A DNA stretch of 64,000 bases. Source: Agrobacterium tumefaciens (GTDB lineage: Bacteria > Pseudomonadota > Alphaproteobacteria > Rhizobiales > Rhizobiaceae). The notes below the pieces were generated by a model. That model was not told the origin of the DNA. It did no database searches and saw only the letters and a program-made list of their open reading frames with translations. The position numbers and the translations under genes are program-made. How positions within the stretch are numbered: position 1 is the stretch's first letter; the number at the start of each line of letters is the position of its first letter. This document shows, piece by piece, positions 38,233 through 48,365 of the stretch. The DNA is taken from positions 168,941 to 232,940 of the forward strand of contig JAGIAH010000006.1 in the NCBI GenBank assembly GCA_017744915.1, written 5' to 3'.

Positions 38233-40170
38233 ATGGCGAGCTATGACACAGGAAGACACGGCATGCCAATGCGCACATCCATTGCAACCGTGTCGATCAG
38301 CGGCGAGTTCCCCGAAAAGCTGGCGGCCATCGCCAAGGCCGGCTTTTCCGGCGTGGAGATTTTCGAGAATGATTTCCTGACCTACGACGCCTCCCCGCGC
38401 GAGGTAAAGGCGCTGGCCGCCGATCATGGTCTCGATATCACCCTCTTCCAGCCGTTCCGTGATTTCGAGGGCATGCCGGAGCCGCACCGGACCCGCGCTT
38501 TTGAGCGCGCCCAGCGCAAATTCGATATCATGGGCGAACTCGGCACCGACCTGATGCTGATCTGCTCGAATGTCTCACCGGTGTCGCTCGGCGGCATCGA
38601 CCGCGCGGCGACCGATTTCCACGAGCTTGGCGAACTCGCCGCAAAACACGGCGTGCGCGTCGGTTACGAGGCGCTGGCCTGGGGCCGCCATATCAGCGAT
38701 CATCGCGATGCCTGGGAGGTGGTGCGTCGCGCCGATCACGCCAATGTCGGCATCATTCTCGACAGTTTCCACACGCTGTCGCGCAAGATCGATCCCAATT
38801 CGATCCGCTCAATCCCCGGCGACAAGATCTTCATCGTGCAGCTGGCCGATGCGCCACTGATCGACATGGACCTGCTCTACTGGAGCCGCCATTTCCGCAA
38901 CATGCCGGGCGAAGGCGATCTGCCGGTCGTGGATTTCATGCGCGCCGTGGCCGCGACCGGTTATAGCGGGCCGCTGTCGCTGGAAATCTTCAACGACCAG
39001 TTCCGCGGCGGCTCCGCCCGGCTGCTTGCCGAAGATGGCCACCGTTCGCTGATCAACCTCATGGACCAGGTGCGCCGCCTCGAACCTGATATCCGCATCG
39101 ACGTGCCTGCGATGCCGGAACGGGTTGAGACGCAGGGTGTGGAATTCGTCGAATTCACCACGGCACCGGAGGAAAAGGCCAATCTGGAAGCGCTGCTCTC
39201 CACGCTCGGTTTTGAAAAATCGGCGCATCACCGCAACCGCACGGTCGATCTTTATACGCAGGGCGATATCCGCATCGTCATCAATACCAGCGATGACGGC
39301 GACAGCTTTGCCGGGGCTTCCTATTCGATCCACGGCACCAATGCCTATGCCTTCGGACTGAAGGTCGACGATGCCAAGGCGGCGCTGGCACGTGCCGAAG
39401 CCCTCGGCGCACCGACCTTCGCAGAACCGCGCAAGACGGGTGAAGTCGCCGTTCCCGCCATTCAGGGCGTGGGCAACGGCGTCATCTATTTCCTCGATGC
39501 TTCGCCGGCGCTCGCCTCCATCTGGGACAAGGAATTCGTACCGACGCAGGGGCAGAAGGCGGCAGGCGATACCGGGCTGACGCGCATCGATCATCTCGCG
39601 CAAACAACGCATTATGATGAAATGCTGACCTGGCTTCTGTTCTACACCTCGCTGTTTTCCTCCCGCCGCACGCCGATGGTGGATGTGGCCGATCCGGGCG
39701 GGCTGGTGCGCAGCCAGGCGATTGAAAGCGTGCCGGAACCGCATTTCCGCTTGACCATGAACGGTGCGGACAACCGCAAGACCTTCGCCGGCAAATTCCT
39801 GGCGGAGGGTTTCGGCACCAGCATCCAGCACATTGCCTTCGCCACCGACGATATTTTCGCCACGGCCAAGGCGATGCAGGCGCGCGGTTTCCAGGCCCTG
39901 CCCATCTCGCGCAATTATTACGACGATCTCGAAGCCCGCTTCGGGCTGGAGCCGGAATTTTCCGATGCTCTGAGGGCCGCGAGCATTCTTTATGACCGCG
40001 ACGACAATGGCGAATATTTCCAGATCTACAGCCGCACCTTCGGGGAAGGTTTCTTTTTCGAGATCATCGAAAGGCGTGGTGCTTACGGCGGTTATGGCGC
40101 CATGAACGCCCCCTTCCGCATTGCCGCGCAACGGCGCCTTGCGCCGCCGGTTGGCATGCCGAAAGAATAA
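38233..40170 (+). CDS. quiC: Bifunctional 3-dehydroshikimate dehydratase with HPPD-like C-terminal domain
   Basis: 645 residues from the ATG at 38233 with AAGGAAGG upstream; the ORF to 37975 runs back through the TetR gene. Residues about 15-290 form a xylose isomerase-like barrel with metal ligands Glu146 (VGYEALAW), Asp177 (DSFHTL), Gln203 (VQLAD) and Glu251 (SLEIFND). These match, with a constant 12-residue shift, the Glu134/Asp165/Gln191/Glu239 set I recall for Pseudomonas QuiC1. It dehydrates 3-dehydroshikimate to protocatechuate. Residues about 380-640 resemble 4-hydroxyphenylpyruvate dioxygenase with all three iron ligands kept (His454, His533, Glu610). The product feeds PcaHG. Confidence 0.93.
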   Translation: MASYDTGRHGMPMRTSIATVSISGEFPEKLAAIAKAGFSGVEIFENDFLTYDASPREVKALAADHGLDITLFQPFRDFEGMPEPHRTRAFERAQRKFDIMGELGTDLMLICSNVSPVSLGGIDRAATDFHELGELAAKHGVRVGYEALAWGRHISDHRDAWEVVRRADHANVGIILDSFHTLSRKIDPNSIRSIPGDKIFIVQLADAPLIDMDLLYWSRHFRNMPGEGDLPVVDFMRAVAATGYSGPLSLEIFNDQFRGGSARLLAEDGHRSLINLMDQVRRLEPDIRIDVPAMPERVETQGVEFVEFTTAPEEKANLEALLSTLGFEKSAHHRNRTVDLYTQGDIRIVINTSDDGDSFAGASYSIHGTNAYAFGLKVDDAKAALARAEALGAPTFAEPRKTGEVAVPAIQGVGNGVIYFLDASPALASIWDKEFVPTQGQKAAGDTGLTRIDHLAQTTHYDEMLTWLLFYTSLFSSRRTPMVDVADPGGLVRSQAIESVPEPHFRLTMNGADNRKTFAGKFLAEGFGTSIQHIAFATDDIFATAKAMQARGFQALPISRNYYDDLEARFGLEPEFSDALRAASILYDRDDNGEYFQIYSRTFGEGFFFEIIERRGAYGGYGAMNAPFRIAAQRRLAPPVGMPKE

Positions 40171-40191
40171 GTCTCGGCGCCAAAATCCGAT

Positions 40192-40230
40192 CGGGCCGCA
40201 GCCGGCAGAAATGCCGCTGCGGCCCGTTTT
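40192..40230. terminator. Terminator between quiC and the monooxygenase-like gene
   Basis: CGGGCCGCAG and CTGCGGCCCG form a 10-bp outer stem, with an inner CGGCA/TGCCG stem around a GAAA loop, followed by TTTTCG on the plus strand. It lies 21 nt past the quiC stop and 4 nt before the stop of the convergent gene at 40234, so it may serve both. Confidence 0.8.
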
Positions 40231-40233
40231 CGT

Positions 40234-40527
40234 TCAAGCCAAGGTCGTTATTTCATAGTCGCGTGGAATGGCGGAGGTCACCGTAAACCAGGTAGACGCC
40301 CGCGTCCGCTGCTGATGAAAATCAAAGGCATGACGATCCGCAAAAAGCTCCTCCACCCGCCAGATTAGCGGATCGTCAGTCTGGGACACCTCGAATGAAA
40401 TGCAGCCGAGTTCCGCTCTGGTCAGGCGAATGTGTTCGGGAAGATAGGTTTCCACAAGCTGGATATCCTCCACCGATGCGCAACGTAGGAAGCCGGATAA
40501 TCTGACCGCGCCCGTTCTATTCGTCAT
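40234..40527 (-). CDS. Small antibiotic-biosynthesis-monooxygenase (ABM/YgiN-like) domain protein
   Basis: 97 residues from the ATG at 40527 with AAGGA 8 nt upstream; the ORF to 40584 adds a basic leader without a ribosome site. It looks like a ferredoxin-like dimeric alpha-beta barrel: RLSGFLRC, HIRLTRAELGCISFEVSQTDDP and WRVEELFADRHAFDFHQQRT. Such proteins oxidise quinols or related phenolics without a cofactor, or sense them. Being next to quiC suggests a protective role against catechol autoxidation products, but this is a guess. It is transcribed convergently with quiC. Confidence 0.75.
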   Translation of the reverse strand: MTNRTGAVRLSGFLRCASVEDIQLVETYLPEHIRLTRAELGCISFEVSQTDDPLIWRVEELFADRHAFDFHQQRTRASTWFTVTSAIPRDYEITTLA

Positions 40528-41165
40528 GTTCGGTATCCTTGTTGAATTATTGATTATCCGCCTGTGACACGGGCAACGATACAATCGTCCTCCATTGCGA
40601 CATCGCGATAAAGTTTGCCCGCTTATCCTTCCGACGTCATCCTCGGGCTTGACCCGAGGATGACGTCGACCATATCGGAGCCATCACCTATCTTCGACAC
40701 TCGCGGACCGGCAACAGTCTTCCCGACAATAAGCCCTGAAGAAGCGTGGTACGCACCCCACACATTCAGGCACACCCGCGCTTAAAATCGATGCACTTGC
40801 GCATTTGTAGAGCAGTACACAAAAATTGTTCAACACTCTGGACATGATTGTTCTGTTTTGTTAGCTTTTTCCACAAAACAGGGGTGGGGGAGAATACAGT
40901 TTCATGCGCATTGTCGAATCTGCGTCCGACGCAAATTATCCGGCTGGTACCCGTGAGGTCATCAGCCGCGCTTCTGCGGCATTGCGGGCTTCGAATTGCC
41001 GGGCCCCTTCCGCCGGCACAGCGGCCTGAAACATGCAGCCCCTCGTGACATTCCCGTCCTGTCCGCATGACGCCGCCCGGTGCATGCCTGCCCGCGACCT
41101 TTTCCCCTTTCCATTTCAGATGACTGCGCCAGAATTGCCGCGCAGGCCATGCCGGAGACGATGAT
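40528..41165. other. 638-bp intergenic region before the dipeptide transporter
   Basis: No gene is supported. It contains a long palindrome at 40633-40667 and an AT-rich island around 40800-40880 with TTGTTC, TTGTTCTG and TTGTTAGC runs, which probably includes the promoter of the transporter operon. The stretch 40900-41165 is GC-rich and shows only frame shadows. Confidence 0.65.
40633..40667. repeat. Perfect 15-bp palindrome, REP-like
   Basis: GACGTCATCCTCGGG and CCCGAGGATGACGTC form a perfect stem around CTTGA. The GTCAT ends and CTTGA loop are shared with the palindrome at 27083-27111. The family is likely a dispersed alphaproteobacterial repeat. It lies in the intergenic region between the ABM-like gene and the dipeptide transporter. 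Confidence 0.75.
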
Positions 41166-42980
<1,815 letters not shown>

Positions 42981-43021
42981 ATAACAACCAGAACCGCAAC
43001 CATCTGAAGAGGAACAGGTAG

Positions 43022-44557
43022 ATGACAATAATCAAGAAGGGGATGACGACAACGTTCGTCGCGCTTGCCATGGCCGCCACGGCCTTTACCGCCGCACCGG
43101 CTTTCGCCGCCGGCAAGATGACCATTTCCAGCCCGCAGGACCCCGGCAGCTGGGATCCGATCGACACGTTCCTCGTGCAGTGGGCTGCCGTCGCCACCAA
43201 TATCTTCGACGGCCTGACCTATCGCGGCCCGGACCTGAAGGTTGTGCCAGGCCTTGCCGAATCCTGGGAAGAGCTGGATGAGGGCAAGCGCATCCGCTTC
43301 AAGCTGCGCCAGAACGTCAAGTTCCACAATGGCGAACCCTTCAACGCCGCCGCCGTCAAGTTCACCTTCGAGCGCCTTCTCGGCGAACAGGGTGCCAAGG
43401 GCCCGCAGCGCTCCAACTATGTTGCCATCGAAAGCGTCGATGTCATCGACGACTACACCGTCGACATGAAGCTAAAGGCGCCGGATCCGGTGCTTTTGAC
43501 CAAGCTCGCCGGTTATGGCGGCATGATCGTTCCGCCTGAATATATCAAGGAAAAGGGCGAGGATAATTTCAACCTCAACCCCGTCGGCACCGGCGCATTC
43601 AAATTCGTTTCCTACGCGCCGAAGACCAATATCAAGCTGGAAGCCAACCCGGATTACTGGGGCGGCGCGCCAAAGCTTTCCGAACTGGAATATCGCTTCA
43701 TCGCCGAGCCGGCGACCGCCGTTGCCGAATTGCAGGCCGGCCGCGTCGATCTCGTCATTCCGCCCACCATCCCGATCGGCATGATCCCGGTTATCGAAGG
43801 CGATTCCAAGCTTCAGATCGTCAGCGTTCCCGGCCCGACGGTCGACGCGCTGCGTTTCAACACCCGCGACGGCATTACCGCCGATCCGAAGGTGCGCAAG
43901 GCGATCATCATGGCGGTCGACCGCGGCACGATCGTCAAGTCGATCCTCGCCGGCCAGGCATCGGAGATCGCGAGCTTCCAGAGCGCGCTGTCCTTCGGTT
44001 ACGATCCGGAACTGAAGCCGCTGCCTTACGATCCGGAAGGCGCGAAAAAGCTTCTCGCAGAAGCCGGCGTCAAGCCGGGTGCGGCGCTGCAGATCGATAT
44101 CCGTGGCAATGACGCGACGATGAACGAAGTGGCACAGGTCATTTCCAGCTACCTCTCCATGGTCGGCATCACCGCCACCATCAAGCCCTATGAAACCAAC
44201 GTGCTGCTGAACGACATCATCCCGCAGGGCAAGACCGGCGCGATGTTCCAGCAGAAATGGGGCGGCTGGACCTTCGATTACGACAACACGGCCTATTCCA
44301 TGTACCACTCGGGTGAAAAGTGGAACCCCTATGACAAGGACGAGAAGCTCGACAAGCTCTTGGAATCCCAGCGTCCGCTGACCGACCGTGCCGAGCGCGA
44401 GAAGATCCTCAAGGAAATCGGCAGCTATACCGCCGAACGCGCGCTGGAAATCCCGCTTTACAACACCAATGCCATTTACGGCATCAACAAGCGGGTCAAG
44501 GGTTTCGTCGCACCGCCGGATAACCGCCTGAAGCTGACCGACGTCACCGTCGAATAA
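43022..44557 (+). CDS. Dipeptide/oligopeptide-binding protein (SBP family 5)
   Basis: 511 residues with a signal peptide (about 1-29, ending AFAA). The mature protein has the family 5 features: GLTYRGPDLKVVPGLAESWE, IRFKLRQNVKFHNGEPF, TGAFKFVSYAP and KAIIMAVDR. The ribosome site is AGAGGAACAG. Family 5 proteins bind peptides, nickel, glutathione or some oligosaccharides. The zinc carboxypeptidase at the operon end favours peptides. A strong hairpin lies between this gene and the first permease. Confidence 0.93.
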   Translation: MTIIKKGMTTTFVALAMAATAFTAAPAFAAGKMTISSPQDPGSWDPIDTFLVQWAAVATNIFDGLTYRGPDLKVVPGLAESWEELDEGKRIRFKLRQNVKFHNGEPFNAAAVKFTFERLLGEQGAKGPQRSNYVAIESVDVIDDYTVDMKLKAPDPVLLTKLAGYGGMIVPPEYIKEKGEDNFNLNPVGTGAFKFVSYAPKTNIKLEANPDYWGGAPKLSELEYRFIAEPATAVAELQAGRVDLVIPPTIPIGMIPVIEGDSKLQIVSVPGPTVDALRFNTRDGITADPKVRKAIIMAVDRGTIVKSILAGQASEIASFQSALSFGYDPELKPLPYDPEGAKKLLAEAGVKPGAALQIDIRGNDATMNEVAQVISSYLSMVGITATIKPYETNVLLNDIIPQGKTGAMFQQKWGGWTFDYDNTAYSMYHSGEKWNPYDKDEKLDKLLESQRPLTDRAEREKILKEIGSYTAERALEIPLYNTNAIYGINKRVKGFVAPPDNRLKLTDVTVE

Positions 44558-44582
44558 TCAGGCTGGTTTTCTGATCAACACA

Positions 44583-44608
44583 CCTTGCCCGCCGCAATGC
44601 GGGCAAGG
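44583..44608. other. Hairpin between binding-protein and permease genes
   Basis: CCTTGCCCGC and GCGGGCAAGG form a perfect 10-bp stem with a 6-nt loop, 25 nt after the binding-protein stop. There is no adjacent T run. It fits an element that keeps binding-protein mRNA more abundant than that of the downstream membrane genes. Confidence 0.6.
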
Positions 44609-44634
44609 CCGGGTCTCTCTTCAAGGTAAAAAAC

Positions 44635-45558
44635 GTGGCCGGTTTCCTCATCAAGCGATTGCTGCAGGCGATTTTTGTCGTCATCGCCATCACCCTTCTC
44701 GTTTCCTTCGCCATTCGCCTCACCGGCGATCCGGCTGTCACCATGTTCCAGGGCGGCGGCAGCATGACGGAAGACGATCTGGCGCGCATTCGCGCGGCGC
44801 TGGGCACCGACCGGCCGTTCTTCGTGCAATATTTCAGTTTCCTCAAGGGCCTCGTGACACTCGATTTCGGCCGCAGCTTCACCGGCAGCACGCCGGTCTC
44901 GCGCCTCATCGCCGATGCCCTGCCCGCCACGCTTTTGCTCGCCTTCATCTCCATGGCGGTGTCGATCGCGCTTTCCATCCCGCTCGGCATCAAGGCGGCG
45001 ACCTCGCGCGGCAAGACGGCCGATCAGGTGATCCGCATCTTCTCGCTTGTAGGCCTGTCCTTCCCGAATTTCTGGCTGGCCACCATGCTGGTGCTCTTGT
45101 TCTCCATTACGCTCGGCTGGCTGCCGCCAAGCGGCATGGGCGGTTTTGCCAGCTACATCATGCCATCAGTGACGATGGGTGTGATCCTGACGGCAACCAA
45201 TGTCCGCCTGGTGCGCACCGCCATGCTCGATACGCTGCGCTCGCAATATGTCATGGTGGCGCGCGCCAAGGGCCTCAGCGAAAGCAAGGTTCTCTACAAA
45301 CACGCGCTGCGCAACTGCGCCATTCCGCTCATCACCTATTTCGGCCTGCAATTTGGCGGGCTGCTCGGCGGCATCGTCGTTATCGAGCGTGTCTTCAACT
45401 GGCCGGGCCTCGGCACGCTGGCTTTCGACGCGGTCGGCGCGCGTGATTATCCCGTGCTTCAGGCCGTCATCACCGTGCTGTCGCTGATGATCGTCGGCAT
45501 CAACCTTCTGGTCGATATCGCCTACGGGCTTGTCGATCCGCGCATCCGCACGGAGTAA
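44635..45558 (+). CDS. Dipeptide ABC permease 1 (DppB-like)
   Basis: 307 residues from a GTG with AAGGTAAAAAAC upstream. It has the DppB-type N terminus (FLIKRLLQAIFVVIAITLLV), a large periplasmic loop, and the EAA-type loop with RSQYVMVARAKGLSESKVLY. About six membrane segments. It is followed after 6 nt by its partner. Confidence 0.93.
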   Translation: MAGFLIKRLLQAIFVVIAITLLVSFAIRLTGDPAVTMFQGGGSMTEDDLARIRAALGTDRPFFVQYFSFLKGLVTLDFGRSFTGSTPVSRLIADALPATLLLAFISMAVSIALSIPLGIKAATSRGKTADQVIRIFSLVGLSFPNFWLATMLVLLFSITLGWLPPSGMGGFASYIMPSVTMGVILTATNVRLVRTAMLDTLRSQYVMVARAKGLSESKVLYKHALRNCAIPLITYFGLQFGGLLGGIVVIERVFNWPGLGTLAFDAVGARDYPVLQAVITVLSLMIVGINLLVDIAYGLVDPRIRTE

Positions 45559-45564
45559 GTGACG

Positions 45565-46413
45565 ATGGCTGCCAAAACCTCGCGTCTCGCGCGCTTCACC
45601 AATCTCGAATTCGTCCTCGGCGCCTTTCTCACGACCGTCATCTGCCTTGCCGTGGTCTTTTCCGACGTGCTGTTTCCGGGCGGTGCGGACAAGATCGACC
45701 TGATGGCCCGCCTTGCCAAGCCCTTCGCCAATGCCGCCCATCCGCTCGGCACCGATCCGCTGGGGCGTGACGTGCTCGCCCGTGTCGTCGCCGGCGGCAA
45801 GATTTCGCTGCTGGTCGGTTTCACCTCGGTCATCGGCGCCGTCATCTTCGGCATCGCCGTTGGTCTTGTCGCCGGTTATTATCGCGGCTTCTGGGATATG
45901 TTGGTCATGCGCTTTGCCGATATCCAGCTCGCCATGCCCTTCATTCTCCTGGCCATCACCTTCATCGCCATTGTCGGCGGCAGCCTCACCAACACCATCA
46001 TCCTCTTGATCATCTCGCAATGGGTGCAATATGCCCGCCTCGTGCGCGGTTCGGTGCTGACCCTGCGCGAACGGGAATTCATTCTCTCCGCCCGCGCCAT
46101 CGGCGTGAAGGACTGGCGCATCATCCTCCAGCATCTGCTGCCGAACCTCATCGGCCCTGTTATCGTGCTGATGACGCTCAATGTCGCCAATAATATCCTG
46201 CTGGAAAGCAGCCTCACCTTCCTCGGCCTCGGTGTTGATCCGACCATTCCGAGCTGGGGCGGCATGCTGGCGGATGGCCGCACTTACCTGCAAACGGCAT
46301 GGTGGGTCAGCGTTTTCCCCGGCCTCGCCATTCTGCTCACCGTGCTTGGCCTCAACCTTCTCGGCGACTGGCTGCGCGACAGCCTTGACCCAACAGGCAG
46401 AACCTCGAGGTAA
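45565..46413 (+). CDS. Dipeptide ABC permease 2 (DppC-like)
   Basis: 282 residues from the ATG at 45565, preceded by GGAG 9 nt upstream; a GTG at 45559 is a weaker alternative. It has HPLGTDPLGRDVLARVVAGG, a hallmark of the DppC class, and EFILSARAIGVKDWRIILQH as ATPase-docking loop. It forms the pore with the preceding permease. Confidence 0.93.
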   Translation: MAAKTSRLARFTNLEFVLGAFLTTVICLAVVFSDVLFPGGADKIDLMARLAKPFANAAHPLGTDPLGRDVLARVVAGGKISLLVGFTSVIGAVIFGIAVGLVAGYYRGFWDMLVMRFADIQLAMPFILLAITFIAIVGGSLTNTIILLIISQWVQYARLVRGSVLTLREREFILSARAIGVKDWRIILQHLLPNLIGPVIVLMTLNVANNILLESSLTFLGLGVDPTIPSWGGMLADGRTYLQTAWWVSVFPGLAILLTVLGLNLLGDWLRDSLDPTGRTSR

Positions 46414-46418
46414 TCCAG

Positions 46419-48152
46419 ATGAGCCAGATTTTCGACCAGACTTTCGAACGCACGCTGGATACGCTTCTCGCCAATGCCGAGCCCGGCCAGTCCTTTGAGG
46501 CATGGACCTTCGATGACGCCAAAAGCCGCCGCGAAGCCGAAGAGAGGCTAAAGAAAAAAGGCGTCAGCGCTCGCATCCGCAGCGCCTACAAGCCGCTTCT
46601 CTTCACCTTTCTGGAAGAGGTCAATCTGGATGGCGTCGACACCATCGAGGTGCGTTACCCGGTGCACGCCAACGCCCCCGCCAACCGTTTCCGACTGGAA
46701 GCCTATCCGCTGGCGGCGCTGGTGGGTGATGCGAAGATCGATTTCATCGCCCGCGAAGACGACGCCTTCCACTATGACGTTGCGCTGAGCCGCAACGGCA
46801 AGAAGGAAACCCTGAAGGTTCTCGCCCCAAACCGGGTTCATACGGATATCGTCGGCGAAACCAATGTCTCGCCAACCGGCTGGTTCCGGCCTGCCGGTAA
46901 TGCTGCGGGCGAGCGGCTGGAGACGGATTACGAGCAGCTTTTCGAAGCGGCAATCAGTGCCGTCGTCAACCACGGCTGGGGCGATGAAGAGCCCTATTTC
47001 GAGGAACTGAACATCCGCGTCGCGCATCCGGCCGAAGATTTGCCGCTCTCCCTCGGCGATGAGGTCGTCAGCCTGCGCGAAGCCCTGCATGAGGATTTCT
47101 ATTTCTCGCTGCTGGAGTTCTTCCAGAAGAAATCCGGCCGGCCGCTGGGTGACCGGGGCCTGAAGCCCGGCCAGATCGTGCCGGAAATCGTCAAAAGCGA
47201 AGGCGAAGTCTCAGTCCGCATCGAGGCACGCACGCTCACCACCGCCTTTCTCGATGGCCGCGAACAGCAGATCGATATGGCCAGCGAACCGGTTGCGGCA
47301 GGCCAGCTCGCGAAGCTGCTTGAAGAGATCGGCGGCGAGGCCTTCGAAGCCCGCTCTCGTTCCGGCCGTATTCTTGCCGCCCGTTATGTCGCCGGCAGCG
47401 ATGCTGCCGTGATGGTGAGCGGCGGCCAGCACCCAAACGAGACGACAGGCATCGTCGGCGCAATCCGTGCCGCCCGCAAACTCGCTGAGCGCAAGGGCGC
47501 GCATTTCACCATCTCACCGTTGGAAAATCCTGACGGTTACGCCCTGCACCAGCGCCTGCGCATCGACAATCCGCGCCATATGCACCATGCGGCGCGTTAC
47601 ACCGCTCTCGGTGACGATCTCGAATATCGCACGCTGGAGAATTCGGGCGCGCATCTGAACGAGAAGGAAATCCGCTTCAACGCGCAGGAGATCAGCGGCG
47701 CCAGCCTGCATGTGAACCTGCACGGTTATCCCTCGCATGAGTGGACCCGGCCTCTATCCGGTTACGTGCCGCGTAATTTCGCCATGTGGACACTGCCGAA
47801 GGGCTTTTTCCTCATCATCCGCCATCACGCGGATTGGGAAAGCCAGGCAGAAGCCCTGCTCGACAAGGTAACCCGCCATCTCGGTGCGATTCCCGGCCTG
47901 CTCGACTACAACAACCGCCAGATCGCGCTTTATGAAATCCACGCCGGCGAAACCGGTTTCCGCATCATCAACGGCTTCCCGTGCCTTTCCTCCGTGGACG
48001 ACCGACACACCGTGCCGATGACGCTGATCACCGAATATCCCGATGAAACCATCTATGGCGATGATTTCATCACCGGCCATACCGCGCAGATGGAAACGGT
48101 TCTTTCCGCCTATGAGGCCTGGCAGGAAATTCTGTCACCACAGGTCGCCTGA
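46419..48152 (+). CDS. M14-type zinc carboxypeptidase of the peptide operon
   Basis: 577 residues with no signal peptide. The C-terminal half is M14-like: GGQHPNETTG gives the zinc ligands His338 and Glu341, NLHGYPSHEW the likely third ligand His435, and ITEYPDE the catalytic-type Glu539. The first 330 or so residues form a separate region not recognised, apart from charged helices near 35-55. The length exceeds a lone M14 domain (about 300), so the N-terminal part is an added module. Starting 5 nt after the last permease gene, it probably trims imported peptides or peptide-like conjugates in the cytoplasm. Confidence 0.82.
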   Translation: MSQIFDQTFERTLDTLLANAEPGQSFEAWTFDDAKSRREAEERLKKKGVSARIRSAYKPLLFTFLEEVNLDGVDTIEVRYPVHANAPANRFRLEAYPLAALVGDAKIDFIAREDDAFHYDVALSRNGKKETLKVLAPNRVHTDIVGETNVSPTGWFRPAGNAAGERLETDYEQLFEAAISAVVNHGWGDEEPYFEELNIRVAHPAEDLPLSLGDEVVSLREALHEDFYFSLLEFFQKKSGRPLGDRGLKPGQIVPEIVKSEGEVSVRIEARTLTTAFLDGREQQIDMASEPVAAGQLAKLLEEIGGEAFEARSRSGRILAARYVAGSDAAVMVSGGQHPNETTGIVGAIRAARKLAERKGAHFTISPLENPDGYALHQRLRIDNPRHMHHAARYTALGDDLEYRTLENSGAHLNEKEIRFNAQEISGASLHVNLHGYPSHEWTRPLSGYVPRNFAMWTLPKGFFLIIRHHADWESQAEALLDKVTRHLGAIPGLLDYNNRQIALYEIHAGETGFRIINGFPCLSSVDDRHTVPMTLITEYPDETIYGDDFITGHTAQMETVLSAYEAWQEILSPQVA

Positions 48153-48178
48153 TATCTCTGCTGGAAACGGCACTGCCG

Positions 48179-48202
48179 GCGCGCCCGCTTTTCCGGGCGC
48201 GC
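48179..48202. terminator. Stem-loop after the peptide transporter operon
   Basis: GCGCGCCCG and CGGGCGCGC pair over 9 bp around CTTTTC, 26 nt past the carboxypeptidase stop. Position suits the operon end, though the following bases are not T-rich. Confidence 0.55.
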
Positions 48203-48365
48203 TATCATGAAAACGAAACGGCGGGAATGAAAACGGCCTAGCGGTTCCCAGACCGGTTCAAGGTCCTCCTGTATTGTTGGCCGCGCACGCGATAACAAGT
48301 CAAACCCGATCAAGCAGGAAGCGGAACGGTTTTGCATGGTGCGGGCGTGAACCACAGGAGACCCC

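Noticed and set aside
45166..46503. 445-residue minus-strand frame opposite the dipeptide permeases
   Set aside because: Rich in Asp, Gly and His, as expected for antisense to hydrophobic permeases; no start signal or motif.
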